Below, piece by piece: positions 23,440-36,140 of a DNA stretch of 64,000 nucleotides. The notes below the pieces were generated by a model that searched no databases, was not told the origin of the DNA, and was given only the letters and a program-made list of their open reading frames with translations. The position numbers and the translations under genes were made by a program. The stretch is from Zhengitettix transpicula. Taxonomy: Eukaryota; Arthropoda; Insecta; Orthoptera; Tetrigidae. The stretch lies in contig CM073590.1 of assembly GCA_037074705.1 (NCBI GenBank), forward strand, positions 52,965,895 through 53,029,894, given 5' to 3'. The number at the start of each line of letters is the position of its first letter. The stretch's first letter is position 1.

Positions 23440-23777
23440 TTCTACAGGGTATGTTTTACGCCGTCGAGAATGTACATATTTTGTTGTCACGGCTACTATA
23501 TATAGCAACCAAGTCCAGTTTACCTTGTTATTAAGAACTCACAGCTCGTTAGAATTTTAATGTTTACCAAACGTTTACATATAAATGGGCGCCCAATTTC
23601 TGTATATTATACATTTTTATTTTGTAATTATAACTTAAAAATAAATAATTTAATTCTTAAAATGTAGAATAGCTTGTGTTATTTTTTCTTTCTTTACCAA
23701 CTGAAGAACATTACAAAATTTGAGCCTAACTGTGAAGCTATCAAAGGTAGAAGATAGAATTGGCGCTCAACGTAGGG
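23440..23777 (+). mobile_element. LTR-like segment with primer-binding-like site
   Basis: TGGCGCTCAACGTAGGG at 23761-23777 closely resembles the TGGCGCCCAACGTGGGG-type primer-binding sequence found directly after the 5' LTR of many insect LTR retrotransposons. The preceding 300 or so bases contain a TATATATAG box at about 23503 and a T-rich/AATAAA-like section (about 23630-23650), as an LTR would. The LTR 5' boundary is not clear, and no gag-pol remnant follows, so this is a truncated relic at best. Confidence 0.4.
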
Positions 23778-24807
23778 CTTGCTAAGCAATCAATAGTAGG
23801 CATTACAAGTTTCTTTTATTTTCTAAAAAAAAAGTTCAAATCTTACTTTGTAGTTGTCTCATCAAACTCATCTAAGGTAACAGTCTAATAATTAATAAGA
23901 AAAATTGCCAATTTAGACAAAAAAAAGTGATAATATCAATATCACACAATGTTTCTGGGATCGTCAGGTACGAAGAAAAGCCTAGAGCGATAAAAATGCA
24001 CTCGTCAGTTGACAAAACTTAAAATTCAGTTTTAAAAAATTTAAGAAATAAAAAAAAGTTTATTATAATTAATATCTATTGAATTAAATGGTTAATGTTA
24101 CCGATGATCTTTCAAACATTATTTTCGTGAAACTATACAAGGGCTCATTTGGTATAGTCTTTGAAAAATTAGAACAAACAGTATAATTATACTCAGAGCA
24201 CAATGACTTCCTTCCACACAAAATTAAATTGTATTAAGGACCCGTAATTGGCTTTGTTTCTGCACCTGTGGCAGTAGAGGAATTACAAGCTAATCTGAGT
24301 AGTCTATTGATAAAAGCTTACAGGTCATAAACTCTGAAATGTCTGCTTTGGTTTCTTTAGTCAAGTTTAGTCTTGTAGCGAAATCATGGTTTCATACATT
24401 GAATGTTTCTGGCTAGATGGAGTGAATAATGTATCTGACTGTTGCTTAGCAATATATACAAGTTTAACATTGCTTGTGATAAATCATAGGTTAAGCGAAT
24501 GAATCTGGAATAAGGATAGTAAAATAATTATATCTTTAATGATCCATTAACGGATTTTTTTTTATAATTTAAAAAAAATATATTAATTTTTTTTATATAA
24601 CAGCACTAAGTTTCGGTACTTATTTGTACCCACTTTGGGCTGTGGTTCGAGTAATAACGTTTGTCTTAAAGTTATCAAATTGTAAAATAATAAAAGTTCA
24701 ATTTAATATTAATAAACAGGTGTTCCATATACATAAATTGGTTGAAATATTTTTGTACAGAACTAAATTTATATGAAACGTGCAATAATTTCAATAAAAA
24801 TATAGAC
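23778..24807. other. AT-rich DNA, no recognised gene
   Basis: Nothing recognised. Confidence 0.5.
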
Positions 24808-24920
24808 ATTGCCTGAACGATGAAGAAAGTTTAGATAGTCGTCGAAACGTCATGGTTTAATTGCTGTTGTACGTGAGTTCGTACATCAACTTTACCGTGA
24901 AATACTTCGACCTTTGAACG
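24808..24920 (+). repeat. Penelope-like terminal fragment (inferred)
   Basis: CCTGAACGATGAAGAAAG, then GTCGTCGAAACGTC and, after about 40 bases, CTTTACCGTGAAATACTTCG. This repeats the block order seen at 16148-16260 (CCTGATGACGATGG, CGTCGAAACG, TTCACCGGGAAAGCCGTCG). No coding sequence accompanies it. Confidence 0.4.
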
Positions 24921-25748
24921 CTATCTCCCCTTTTAAATTAATTGGTCGTGGTTTTGCATTAGGCAAAAAATTGGGTAAACTTATACCATTTACAAATACG
25001 GACAGAAATGTTGAATACTTAAACCTAAAATATGTTTAATTTACAATGCAGTCTACGAAGTTGATGCTGTAGATTCCCGAGTGTTCATATCCGCATTTAT
25101 GATGATCATCCATTTAAAATAAGGAGATTAAGAAAATGTAAACCAGAGAAGGTATCTGTAGACAATTTTCTTATTTATGCCTTGTGAAACCTGTGATTGA
25201 AATAAAAAATGAATGTATGCATTAAATTGAACGTAGGGACAGGTAAAAAAGTACGTAAGTGACATGAGTCAAGAAAAATAGGGCTACTAAAAAAAACACA
25301 AATTGAAAGAAAAGTAGTGACAATCACTGATACTCAATTATCAGCTTTATCGATGTAGCTTTTTATAACAACCTGATGAGGATCCCGGACTCAAAAAACA
25401 ATTTCACATACTCATAAATTGTATATCCAGTGACCAATGTTGTAAAATATGGCAACATTTTATCTGTTGTCGTGTGATAATTTATGCGAACTGTTGGTTA
25501 TTATAATGATACTCTTTGAAGGGCTACATTCTCTGGTGAGAATCAAGTAAGAGTAGAGATTGCAATTATAGTTGTCCGAAATCCTTCATGGAAGTGACTG
25601 CTTTCTAAATTCTCTAATAGAATTGTGCTATAAAGTCAGTCATCTTGATTTAGGAAACTCGTTTCTCATAACTTTGCGGAGAAAACTGTAATGAACCTCG
25701 ACTTGGATTTGTTATTCTTCTTCCATTTAAATCATTGTTACTTCGTGA
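24921..25748. other. AT-rich DNA, no recognised gene
   Basis: Nothing recognised. Confidence 0.5.
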
Positions 25749-27040
25749 ATTTTTATTTTATTTTATTTATTTACACCATTAGTCCTCGAATGAGGAAATA
25801 GGATACGTCATTATATAAAATTACAATATTATTAGAAACCTCTAATAAACAACAATTACAAGTTAACATTATAATTATTATTACAGGATTAATCAATACA
25901 AAGATCAATTAATAACAACATTTTGTTGTATTCTTGTTAGCTTCTGCCAAGCCTCTTTATCTAGTGCATCTTCCTTGCGTATGTTATATCGTTTATGTGG
26001 TCTGTCCAAGAACGTCGTGGTCTCCCGCGTTTACGTCTGCCAGGTGGTTTCCATTCATAAATCTTCCTTGGCCACCGATGATCTGGCATTCTCCACATAT
26101 GTCCGTACCACTTTAATGATTTTCTTTCAATTCTATCTATAACTGTCTCATTTGCCTTCATTCTAGCTCTGACTTAGTTTTTCTTTCAATTCTTGATATT
26201 CTGGTATCCCTACGCTAATAATACATTTAAACAGCTAATAGTCTTCATTTGAGATCAGCGTTTAAGATCCATAGTTCTGACCCATAGCACAGCACTGATT
26301 CAATCATTATCTTACCTACTCTTTTCCTATTCCTGTTGGAAATGTTCTTGTCCCACCAAAATGAATTAATACACCCTAATACTTCCTGTTTTGCTGTATT
26401 CTGTATACAATCCATATTTATCAATATATGCACCTAGATATTTAAATTTTTCTACCTGTCTCATAACTGCTCAGTCATTAATGTGAATTTAAAATTTAGC
26501 ATCACTATTCACCACCAAATGCTCTGTTTTTGTTAAATTCATCTGCAGACCCCATCTGTAATATTCCTGATATAACTGTCGTATCATGAATTCAAGATGA
26601 AAATCATCTTTTTCTAAAATGGCTTGATCATCAGCAAAACTTAATGAAAACATCCGTACATCATTGAAAATGATTCCCATTCCTCTGCAGCTGTCCTTCC
26701 AATTTCGGAGAGCCACTTCTACGTATAAATTGAACAAGTAAGTGACATACTGCATCTTTGCATCAATCCTTTTGTGACACTAATAGGTTCTGATAACTTC
26801 AAACCTATTTTAATCTGTACCATATTTTCTCTGTACATTTCGATAACATTATGTAAAAGTTGATCATCCATACCTAAACCTTTCATAGCTTCCCACAGTT
26901 TAGCTTTAGGGACTATGTCATAGGCTTTTGCTAAATCTACAAAGGCAATGTGTAGCTCCTTCCCTACTGCTATAAAACTTGTAGCAACTACAAGATAACA
27001 TAATAACTGAAAATCGGGAGCACAAATTTCCATGCCCAAT
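25749..27040 (-). pseudogene. Non-LTR retrotransposon reverse transcriptase, 5'-truncated
   Basis: Four minus-strand frames follow one another as a single decayed LINE protein. 26719-27039 holds HIAFVDLAKAYDIVPKAKLW (reverse transcriptase palm motif A with its Asp). 26489-26755 holds LSFADDQAILEKDD (motif C, with both catalytic Asp) and LQMNLTKTEHLVV. 26245-26433 follows with IMIESVLCYGSELW. 25961-26161 ends the protein with SLKWYGHMWRMPD and PPGRRKRGRPRRSWTDH, a C-terminus common in insect LINEs. At least three frameshifts separate them. The upstream endonuclease part is absent, so the copy is 5'-truncated near 27040. The 3' end on the minus strand is a GGTGTAAATAAATAAAATAAA tail at about 25775-25749. 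The protein would have copied its own RNA into chromosomal nicks. Confidence 0.88.
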
Positions 27041-29549
27041 ATAATTTAAAGTACTATATAGTAATAAACATAAAAACAAATTATTTAACGTTACTGAGGG
27101 TATAATATAATATTTACAGTATTAAAACAAATTAAATACGCACTAGGTAAAAACTAAATATTTAGGGAATTAACTATCATAAAATATGTAATTCGACGGA
27201 AAATATTATTTTTGAAAAGAATACACGTTTATTGTGTCAATTTCCTAAGTTTAGAATGGATATATTCCTAAAAACTAACTTTCAACCCAGTTTTACAAAA
27301 GTCGTTTTACCTCACTTCTGAAACGGGCCAATCAGCCTTGCATGTTTCGTGCCAAAATGTACAAGCAGGTGTACATTTGAGTTGAGAAAATTATGCTCCC
27401 AGTCCTGGGTGTCGACAGAAGACTATAACTATCACAGAATTATGTGATATTGGTAGCTGCAGTGGAGGCATTTATTGTTGTTTGCAGAGTACGCCCACCT
27501 CGCCTGCAGCTGGAGTGTGAAAGCGCCAGAACTCAATTTCCCCACATTCAGAGCGCTGACACGCGCAGGCTTGACAATGCTCGGTAAATATTGCCGTCTC
27601 TTAATAAAACGCTCGCAATACTTTGCAATGGCGTAACGGTTTTTGTAAATTCCCCCTTACACCTTTGTGATATGTTTCGTGTCTTATGATTTGAGAAGGC
27701 AGTAACGTTGGCTGCTGAATACCGATAAAATGTATAATAAAGTAGTCGAACGACTATTTCCCATAATTCCTCGTAAAATATCACCATGTTCGCATTAATA
27801 ATAATTAAGAAAAGAGAGCCTTAATTTTAAAAAGAAGAATTTCGAAAACAGATTATTCGGTATTGCCGCCGGTCGTTTTTATAAACAGAAGATTTCTTCT
27901 TAATCTAATTACATTTATTGTATTCGTCGTGCTGTAACACACTCATTTTTTCACAGATTTCCTACTTATGTAACATAAATAAAAGTGAAATGAAATTTAA
28001 TTCCACGATTCTTGTCATTCTAGTGTAGTTAAATAGATAAATCGGCTATAGAAATAAACTGAATTACTACGGTTTTCATTTCAATGCTAGGAAGATGCCA
28101 TTTCTCAGAAAATTCTGACATCTATACCCTAAAGTTCTATTAGTTTATTTATATAATAATCCAAACAACAATTAGTTTCAAATTTAGATACGAAAGTTGA
28201 CGTTACGATGACTTTTTAAGGTCGTTAAATTACACAATTTCTCATGTTAATCATAGAGGAGTTTAAGTCACTTCATGGACCCAATTATTACTTCTACTGT
28301 TGCTAGGAGGTGCTGAACATACTCAATAAACTTTCCTGTTAAGTTTTATAACAGGTTCATTCAATTTGAAAATGATATAAAAAACTTAAGTGAATTCAGT
28401 TTCTTCTATAAAACTACGAAGTACCCAGAACTTTGTTTCTTTAACAATATTTTGTGAATCCCGTGTCTCGTATAACTTCACAAGACACAATTGTGTTTAA
28501 GACATCTTATAAAGGTACTTATTTCTATGAGAATGTAAGATTACAGACATACAGAAATTTATGTCTCACAAGCGCATAAAGTACGAAGAACCATCACTGC
28601 TGCTCATCTGGAATTCACCGATTTATTCAAAGAAGCATAACGATCGCCATGATTCGAGTGTTCGTTATTTATACAAAGTTTATGATCACTTAATTAATTT
28701 TATATTTTCATTAATCTTATAAAGATTTAATTAAAAAATTAACTCTTTTAATTTTTTAAATTGTGCCGGTTTAATGAAGGATTTAAAATTATTTAAGTTT
28801 GTAGCATCTATTAAAAAGGTAAGAAATGAAATGTAATACTATTATAACCAAAAATACTTCAGTATTAATTATTTGATTTAATCCGTCTAAACAATATGAT
28901 AATCACGCTTGGTAAACAATACGGCAATTTTGTTTCTAATTCATGTCGCTGAGGTAAATTACTCGTAAACGCAGATTTTATATGTTCCAGTTAATCTTAG
29001 TATATTTATTTAAGTAATACACAAAAATACTTCAAAGTCATGACCGCAAATTGAAAGATTAGAAAAATATGATTATATTGCGTTGTAAAATCTTTCATTC
29101 GCTCACATAACCGCAATAAACACTCGGTATTTACAAAATCATAAATTCATGTCCATCCGGAAACATCTAACAAATAGGAACATTTTCTAACTCGAATAAA
29201 AGTCTGAACAGCGCGGCGTATAATAAAAAAGGCACGTTTGGTATCTGACGTAGAAAAACTCTGCAAATTAAATTTTTACCTTGTTCATGAGAGGCAGACA
29301 TTTATTCACGTTTATACACTGGGCTTCTATAGAATAATTCTGCACGGGAAGTATTTAATTCCACATTCCTTATATCGTTTTAAACTATCAAAATCGTGAA
29401 AAATTTAATTAATTTACAGATCTCGAAAGCAGCAGATATATACTGCATTACAGACAAAGTTCTGAAAGACTGTTGAAACAATTATGGTATTTTCAGCACA
29501 AATATTTTCTTTTTTAATTAATTCAAGTTGTAATATCTTCCAATTACTA
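27041..29549. other. AT-rich DNA with one GC-richer block
   Basis: 27330-27790 is GC-richer and carries a 79-codon minus frame (27548-27787) with no domain I recognise. The rest is AT-rich with nothing identified. Confidence 0.35.
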
Positions 29550-29785
29550 GCACGTGAAAGGATGGAAACGGGAGATATGAGAAAACAACTCAGGTTAACT
29601 AGGGCCTTCGGAATACCGTTTAAGGATCTATCCGAAAGTGCATCTAAATGTGGTACAGGAAAACCCCTGCATCAGGTAGGTCGAGCTCTCGGTACTTGTC
29701 TCACGCCCTTCCGATACCTGGAGTGGGTTATACCAGGAGACACAGCAATCTGTCTTAATGTCACTACCAGGTTTGGGTCACCAAA
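29550..29785 (+). repeat. GGCAACAGG family, diverged internal fragment
   Basis: It keeps GGTTAACTAGGGCC, TTTAAGGATC, CCTGCATCAGGTAGGTCG, GGTACTTGTC and CACGCCCTTCCGATA in the family order. Both family ends are missing. The 106-codon ORF at 29484-29804 is a translation of the repeat. Confidence 0.8.
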
Positions 29786-30984
29786 TTCACCTTATATCAT
29801 ATAACTTAACATAATAGACCAAAATTGTTTTGAATTATGGCCACTAAATTTTAGCTCACCTATAACTTTTTTTAAGAAAGAGTTATATTGTAACCACTCT
29901 GGCTGTATAAAATATAATTAAAATGTAATTCTACAATTTTAAAATTTTTTCATTACTAAAATAAAACTGTAGATTTTAATATAGTTAAATGAATATTTAT
30001 CAAGTTGGATTGTAATAAAATCCTAATTATGGTAAATAAAGATCAATAAAATCTCATATCAATGACTGATATTTAGCATGAAGTTAATGAATTTTCCTAT
30101 ATAGCAAACTTTTACCTACAGTGTTCAATTTACTGATGTATGTCTTGTTTATATCCAATTCTCCTACGATTTATATTGAAACAAACGTGATTTATGTTGA
30201 ATATTTTCATTTAAAATATTAAATTTACAAAGACAAGCAGGTACAATAGTTATCGGGACAGATTTCATTATGTGGTGATATTCTCTCACCACTTTTACAT
30301 TATATAAGGGAATTTTGAAAATGATTTTGATTTTCATTCAATTCAATTGCAATAGAATTATTAATATACATACATTTAATTCAAATTAAATTGAAAATTA
30401 TTTAACGCTGATATCCTGATCTTACTCATTTATGGCTACTCTCAGGAAACGAGGGCAAAAAATCGAATCATAAAATGAATTTTGACTGGAAGTATATAAA
30501 AACGCTATTGGGCGACAAAGGTTTTCATGAGGCAAAACTTTGGAGCATGGCTTTACCGTGTCTATCTCGTGACCGCCGGAGATGTTCCTTGTGTTGATGG
30601 TTCTCTGGAACGTAAAGGACCTATCTTGTCGTGAAAGACTTCCTTGCACCGTACGGACATCAAAAAGAACTCAGAATATCAACAAAACCTTTTCTGCCCT
30701 TGATGGTACGCAATTCATCGCAAGGGCGTCTTTATCGTATGGGCTGACTGAAAACCATCCGACCAATTTTTATTTAATTACAATTAAAACCAGATTATTA
30801 TGTTTAAAACAATTATGTGTCAGTTCGCAGGATGCCAACTCTCTCTGAGAAAAACTTCTCTCAGGCTGTTCTTAGCAGGTAGTCATTGTCCCGTGTCGTA
30901 GAATGAGCAAGACAATAAAAAGACTCTCTCAGTCAATTTTACCATCCATAACAACAACACTGTCGGGCACCTAAAAATGACAGC
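29786..30984. other. Unassigned DNA
   Basis: AT-rich up to about 30480. Then 30480-30960 is GC-richer with overlapping open frames on both strands (30422-30649 minus, 30582-30848 plus) in which I recognise nothing. Confidence 0.35.
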
Positions 30985-31456
30985 TCTAGCGGAGGCTACC
31001 TTTGGGGATGCCTTCACATCTCTCTGTTTTTGTTTTGAACTAAGGTTCCCACCTGCCGAGGCACCTCGGCCTGTTTTGAGAGGTGTATGTTCCGGGGTCA
31101 CATATGGTAAGAGTTGTTCTCTGTTCCCATTGGAACAGTCGGCCAGCTGCCTCCTAAACTGGTCGAGGCACGGAGAAGGGAATGCTGCGTCCCCACAGCA
31201 AACTCCTCTACCGCTATCGGAAGGGCGTGGGACAAGTACCACATGCCCGACCTACCTGATGCAGGTTTTTCTAGGGTTTGTCCTGCATTACTTTTAGGCG
31301 AATGCCGGGTAGGATCCTTAAATTATAGCCAGGGGGCCCTAGTTAAGCCTTGGCTACCTTCCTCTACCCTTCCGCATCCCCCCTTTCAAATCCCTTCCTA
31401 TGCTATTAAAGGGGAGTTGCCACCAGGTGGATTATCCTCCTGTAGCCTGTTGCCCT
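30985..31456 (-). repeat. GGCAACAGG family, near-complete minus copy
   Basis: On the minus strand it starts AGGGCAACAGGCTACAGGAGG at 31456, directly after a T9 run, and runs in full family order to CCCCAAAGGTAGCC near 30990. It lacks only about the last 70 bases present at 53820-53880. The overlapping ORFs at 30883-31458 on both strands are translations of this repeat. Confidence 0.92.
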
Positions 31457-34400
31457 AAAAAAAAACTTTTAAATTAATTCTTGCATATGCGCCTAACCTG
31501 CGTGTTTCTACAAATTATAAACAGAAATTATTTTTATTAACCATATAAATATAGAATTTCATATACTTAATATTTTTTAAAATTTTTGTGGGGAAAGAGT
31601 CAATACAATAGTTAGCTATAATTAGCTACTACTGTATTCTTACATATTAGAATGGTTCAAATAAATGCTGCACTAGTAGCAAAGCTGGATTTTCTTCAGT
31701 TGAAATAATTTCTGTTTAGAGTTTCTGCACAGAATTAAATTATGTATCAAATTTTCTTCTTATATATCAAACATAAAATATGTATATATTTCTAAAAAAA
31801 TGCAAATGTACGTTTTGTCATTAAGTAAAATCGAGTTACATCCATTAAGTAGTATTATTGGAATTATTTTGGTGATGGTAAGAGCGAATAAAGCCTGATG
31901 CCCAACCTCCAATAAGACGTTTATTTATTCAATTCGAAATCTTTCGTCTATATGTCTAATCATATTATTATTATACTAATAATACTATTATTTTTATTAA
32001 AAAAACTCGATGAGTACACTTCAATTATTATAAGACTTTATATCCATTGATATTAGTGCCGACACGCCAAAACATCCTATTCCTTCATGTGCTTTCATCA
32101 GTCGCAAAATAATTGATTTCCCGATTGATTTGGCATGTAAAAATATTTCTTAATAAGATAAAATTTATTATAACTTACGTCACTTATTGGAGTGGAATAA
32201 GAGCGTTCATTACATTAATTATTGGATAAATGTTTTTCGTTTTAAATGAAAGAATGATTAAATATAGCAACACTTTGTAGCTTCGAACTGTATATGAAAC
32301 TAAATTCCAGAGGAAACCTGTGCCAGTGGAATTAGAGACAGACTGTTTCAGATTTGTCATTTTTATCAAATTTACCATATAGCTGTTACCATGCGAACGC
32401 TGCGATTCGAATGTTAACGTTTACGACAGTCATAAAACTGACATCCGTCAACAGATCAACACGTTTACAAGAGAATACGAAACACTGCTGTAATTCTACG
32501 ACTCAACGGAAAAATTAGTGTAAATTTTTGCTAGTTTAGTTAATTTTTGCTTCAGTAATAATGAAGAATAACTAGGTCATTGTATTTGTTGGATTACTGA
32601 ATAATATAATAAGCTATGGAGCACATATTAAGCTAACGTAACGATGGAATAAAATTTCATATCGGGTAAACAGGTGCAGTAATACTTTACTAATAAAATG
32701 AATTTAAATAATGAATGCTTTTATACCCGGTCATAAGAGTGTATGTGTTTTATTGTTATTTTATTGTAACGTAATTTACTTGGGTGGGTTGTATTGAATA
32801 GATTACTTAGTAAAAAAGCATTTGATATATTTGACCTTTTTCCGCCGCCATTTTAAAACATTTTACTTCACGAAGCCTAATACTGAGCTGTGGAAGGAGT
32901 TGCTTTACGGAACATTTCAGGGTTAATGTCCGCTGGGTGAAATTTTATAAGCGACCTGCTTAAATCCTTCGACTTGTATTTTGACATAGACGCACCCTGT
33001 CTTACCGACACTGTGACACCAAAATGTTAAAAATTATCCGACTAGCTGCTGGCTTGTGCTTATATTCCAATAAAATAAATTATTTAATAATTTTGCGGCG
33101 AGCTTCTTCGCTACATTATTTTATTAACATTAAAGTGAAGCGGCGGTAGTTTGAAAAAATATAAAAACAAAAATAGTGATGAAATAAACACTTCAATACA
33201 GTATATAAAAATACTGTGTTCAATCGATGAAATAATTGCTACTAAGAAAATATTTATATGTAGTAAAATGAAGTGTGATATGTGAGAAATTTTGTTTACT
33301 TACTGTAATTCTAAGATAGAGCTGTTAGTTATTTACCATTATTTGAGTTGTTATCGTATATAAGTGTTTTGGTTTAGTTATAACAACTTTTATGTATTTT
33401 ATAATAAACAAAAATGTCTAACGCTTGTGTATTACATTTAAATTCTCAGAATTATAATTCCAGTTTCGTTTATAGGTTTAATATATGCAGATTTGATTTT
33501 ACTGTTATAATATTGTAAGTACTACGAATTTATTTACACAAAGTACAATTTATTAAGCAGAGACCTAACAGTGGCTGACATAAACATTGTATATTTTTTA
33601 CGGAATCGAATATACATACGATTTTCCAGGTGTTTTAGATTGTGACTACATTTATCAGTCGGGTTACTATTTCGTCACAATCGGAGGTTCATGTAACGCG
33701 CGTTTTCAGCGTGGCAAGTTATTAAACTTATATCGATGCTATTTGTACAATGTATCCGAGACTGATTCCGGACATCGCACGAACCAGGCACTTGTACTGA
33801 CGAAATTTTTATGCCAGTCGTGAAGACCTACAATAGCGAAACATAGAAATAAGTGTTCATTGTACTTACTTAACAGCCGTCAAAATAGACTGTGCTAGTG
33901 ACGGACACGAGACAGTAACTAAACGAAATCGAACACTGGCGTGCTATAAAGTAGAATTGTACGGTTATCCTTTCGGTGGGGGATCGCGACTTATTTTAGT
34001 ATTTGGAAAGGCGGAGATAGTAAGGAGTTTAGTTTTTGAATTGCAGAAGCGCATATACATATGATGGAGTAATAGTTTCATCACCTTAAATTCGTAAGTG
34101 CAGAGCAGGAGAACAGAGTACTATCACCACACAAGACGTCAAAAAACGAAGTCTCAGAGACAATTGATAAATACGTATGTTCGATTTCATTCCTCACTTA
34201 AAAAATCAATAACATTAGTTTTGTTTTTCGGATAAAATTTCCCCTGATATGAAAGCCTCATGAATTTTTGAAAATAAACATAGTCTTAATCTTTTAAATA
34301 ATTAAAAATTATCGTGATAATTAATTCCTCTCCATAATTTATTAGACTTTGGCGCCCTAAGAGAGGCTTCCTTAATTTATTTATTTTGTTACTTATTCCT

Positions 34401-34608
34401 TGTATTTAGTATGCAATACGTTGTGTATGTCAAGTAATTAAGACATCATATTCCCGAATTCTAAACTGTTTTTCTTTTGCAATTTTAGTTGTCACTTTAT
34501 CTTTGAAAATATCAACGTCTAAATTCTTTAAATTACAACAGAGCTAGGTTTAGAACCAATTTTTATCTTAATATATTACATGGGTTGTTTGTAATGAATG
34601 TTATGGGA
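31457..34608. other. Long AT-rich stretch
   Basis: No gene is recognised. GC-richer patches at 32850-33060 and 33640-34030 (with a plus frame at 33587-33823) show no known motif. Possible exons or old insertions cannot be excluded. Confidence 0.4.
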
Positions 34609-34860
34609 CTCATGTGTGATGTATTAATACCGTTATGTTTTAAGTTTTATGGCGCGGAGTTAGCGAGCAGGTGGAGCGCTCTCGCGGACCGTATATAAAT
34701 CACGGCTTATCGCTACTTCCACGCGACGAGTCGCGAAAACGACGTTTCGTGTTTGTTGGAAAGTGTGCGCAAGCGTAAACTCCAGTATCCAGTCACTCCG
34801 TAGGCTTGGGGATAACAAAACCACGCGAACTTGCCCACAGGATTGAAGATTTCTGCCGTT
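34609..34860 (+). promoter_or_regulatory. GC-rich TATA-containing promoter- or LTR-like region
   Basis: A CpG-rich block (about 34650-34830) in AT-rich DNA contains TATATAAA at 34692-34699, with GCTCTCGCGGACC just before it and a short GC-rich leader after. A start such as TGTTATGGG at 34600 together with this layout also fits an LTR U3/R region. No open frame or primer-binding site was found downstream to choose between the two. Confidence 0.35.
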
Positions 34861-35699
34861 CTATTTTGTTTCTACGAAAGTGGATCCTTTGTTTTCGTCA
34901 CATAAGACCTATACTCTCTTGATGCAGAAATATTTTTTGGATCGATGCTCAATTCTTTCGTAATAATTAGAATATCCTCTTAAAAGATTTTTTATGAGAC
35001 TCTAATCAATTATCAAAATTTAAAGAGATAAACACATGTAAGCAAAACACAACAATTACTTATGAAAATAATCGCTGTAAACAATCTAACCTTCGTTTTT
35101 TTGTGCTACCATCATAGTACGAGGAAATCACATGTAGTAGAAACTATGGATCATTATCAGTACAAGAGATCATTTTATTAATAAGGGTAATTGTTTTCTC
35201 GGAGTGGCAACAAATCTAAGAAGTAAAACTGTAAAGCACCTTATAAAATTGACTTACCGTAATGAACACCTTCCATCTTTCCGTATGATTATAATCAGTT
35301 CTAATATAAATCTAGTATTTTATATTACAGTTAAAGATAGTTTAATTATTGGTTGCAATTGTGCGCAGTTAATGGCATTATTTAGTTTCTAGCCTGTACT
35401 ATAGTCTTATCCGTGACGCAACGATCAGCGAACGTTACCTCCGATTGTTGAATGGAAGTTTTTGAAAATCCTAGTTGCGCGCGATGTAAGCCACAATTTG
35501 ATTGGACGTTAATTTTGCATTCCCGTTTGTTTGTAGATTTCTGACTAGCTGAGACAGTAGATGATGAACATTCGGACAGAAGGAACAACTCGGAGCTTCA
35601 CTTCACCAGGAAGCGTCATCACGTGGGGTCGTGTTACTCTCCATACAAAATTATTTCTAATTTCACAGAGTGCTTAGGAACTTGAGGTCACAAATCCTC
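34861..35699. other. AT-rich DNA, no recognised gene
   Basis: Short frames at 35204-35392 and 35382-35588 are unsupported. Confidence 0.45.
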
Positions 35700-36140
35700 A
35701 CTCATATCGTGAGACGATCTTGAGCACCGTACTCTATACTTCGCAAGGGTCGCATCCTCGTACCCAGAAAGGACGACGACCTGCCGTGCCTTCTGGACGA
35801 GGGTTGCATCCTAGTATCCTGAGACGACCACGAGATACTTAGCCTTCTGCGACGAGGGTAACATCATAGTATACTGAGACGACCACGAGCTACTTAGCCT
35901 TCTGCGTCGAGGGTAACATCATACTATCCTGAGACGACCACGAGCTACTTAGCCTTCTGCGACGAGGGTAACATCATAGTATACTGAGACGACCACGAGC
36001 AACTGTGCCTTCTGTGTTCTGTGACGAGGGTCGCACCCTAGTATCCTGAGACGACCCCCAGCTACTGTGCTTTCTGGACGAGGGTCACACCCTTGTATCC
36101 TGAGATGAGCACGAGCCACCTACTACGAGGGTTACGTCAT
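35700..36140 (+). repeat. 55-bp minisatellite, 7-8 units
   Basis: GACGAGGGT (or GTCGAGGGT) starts units at 35796, 35851, 35906, 35961, 36023, 36077 and about 36123. The first four spacings are exactly 55 bp. The next, 62 bp, contains a small internal duplication. Each unit carries CTGAGACGACCACGAG and CCTTCTG. Units 2-4 are nearly identical and outer ones diverge, the usual pattern of homogenisation in the array centre. An extra degenerate unit lies at 35700-35790. Confidence 0.93.

Noticed and set aside
30883..31458. Overlapping 106-119 codon frames
   Set aside because: They lie inside a GGCAACAGG repeat copy, and the same frames are broken in other copies.
35700..36140. CRISPR-like array
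   Set aside because: Units are contiguous tandem 55-mers with no unique spacers, in a eukaryotic context.
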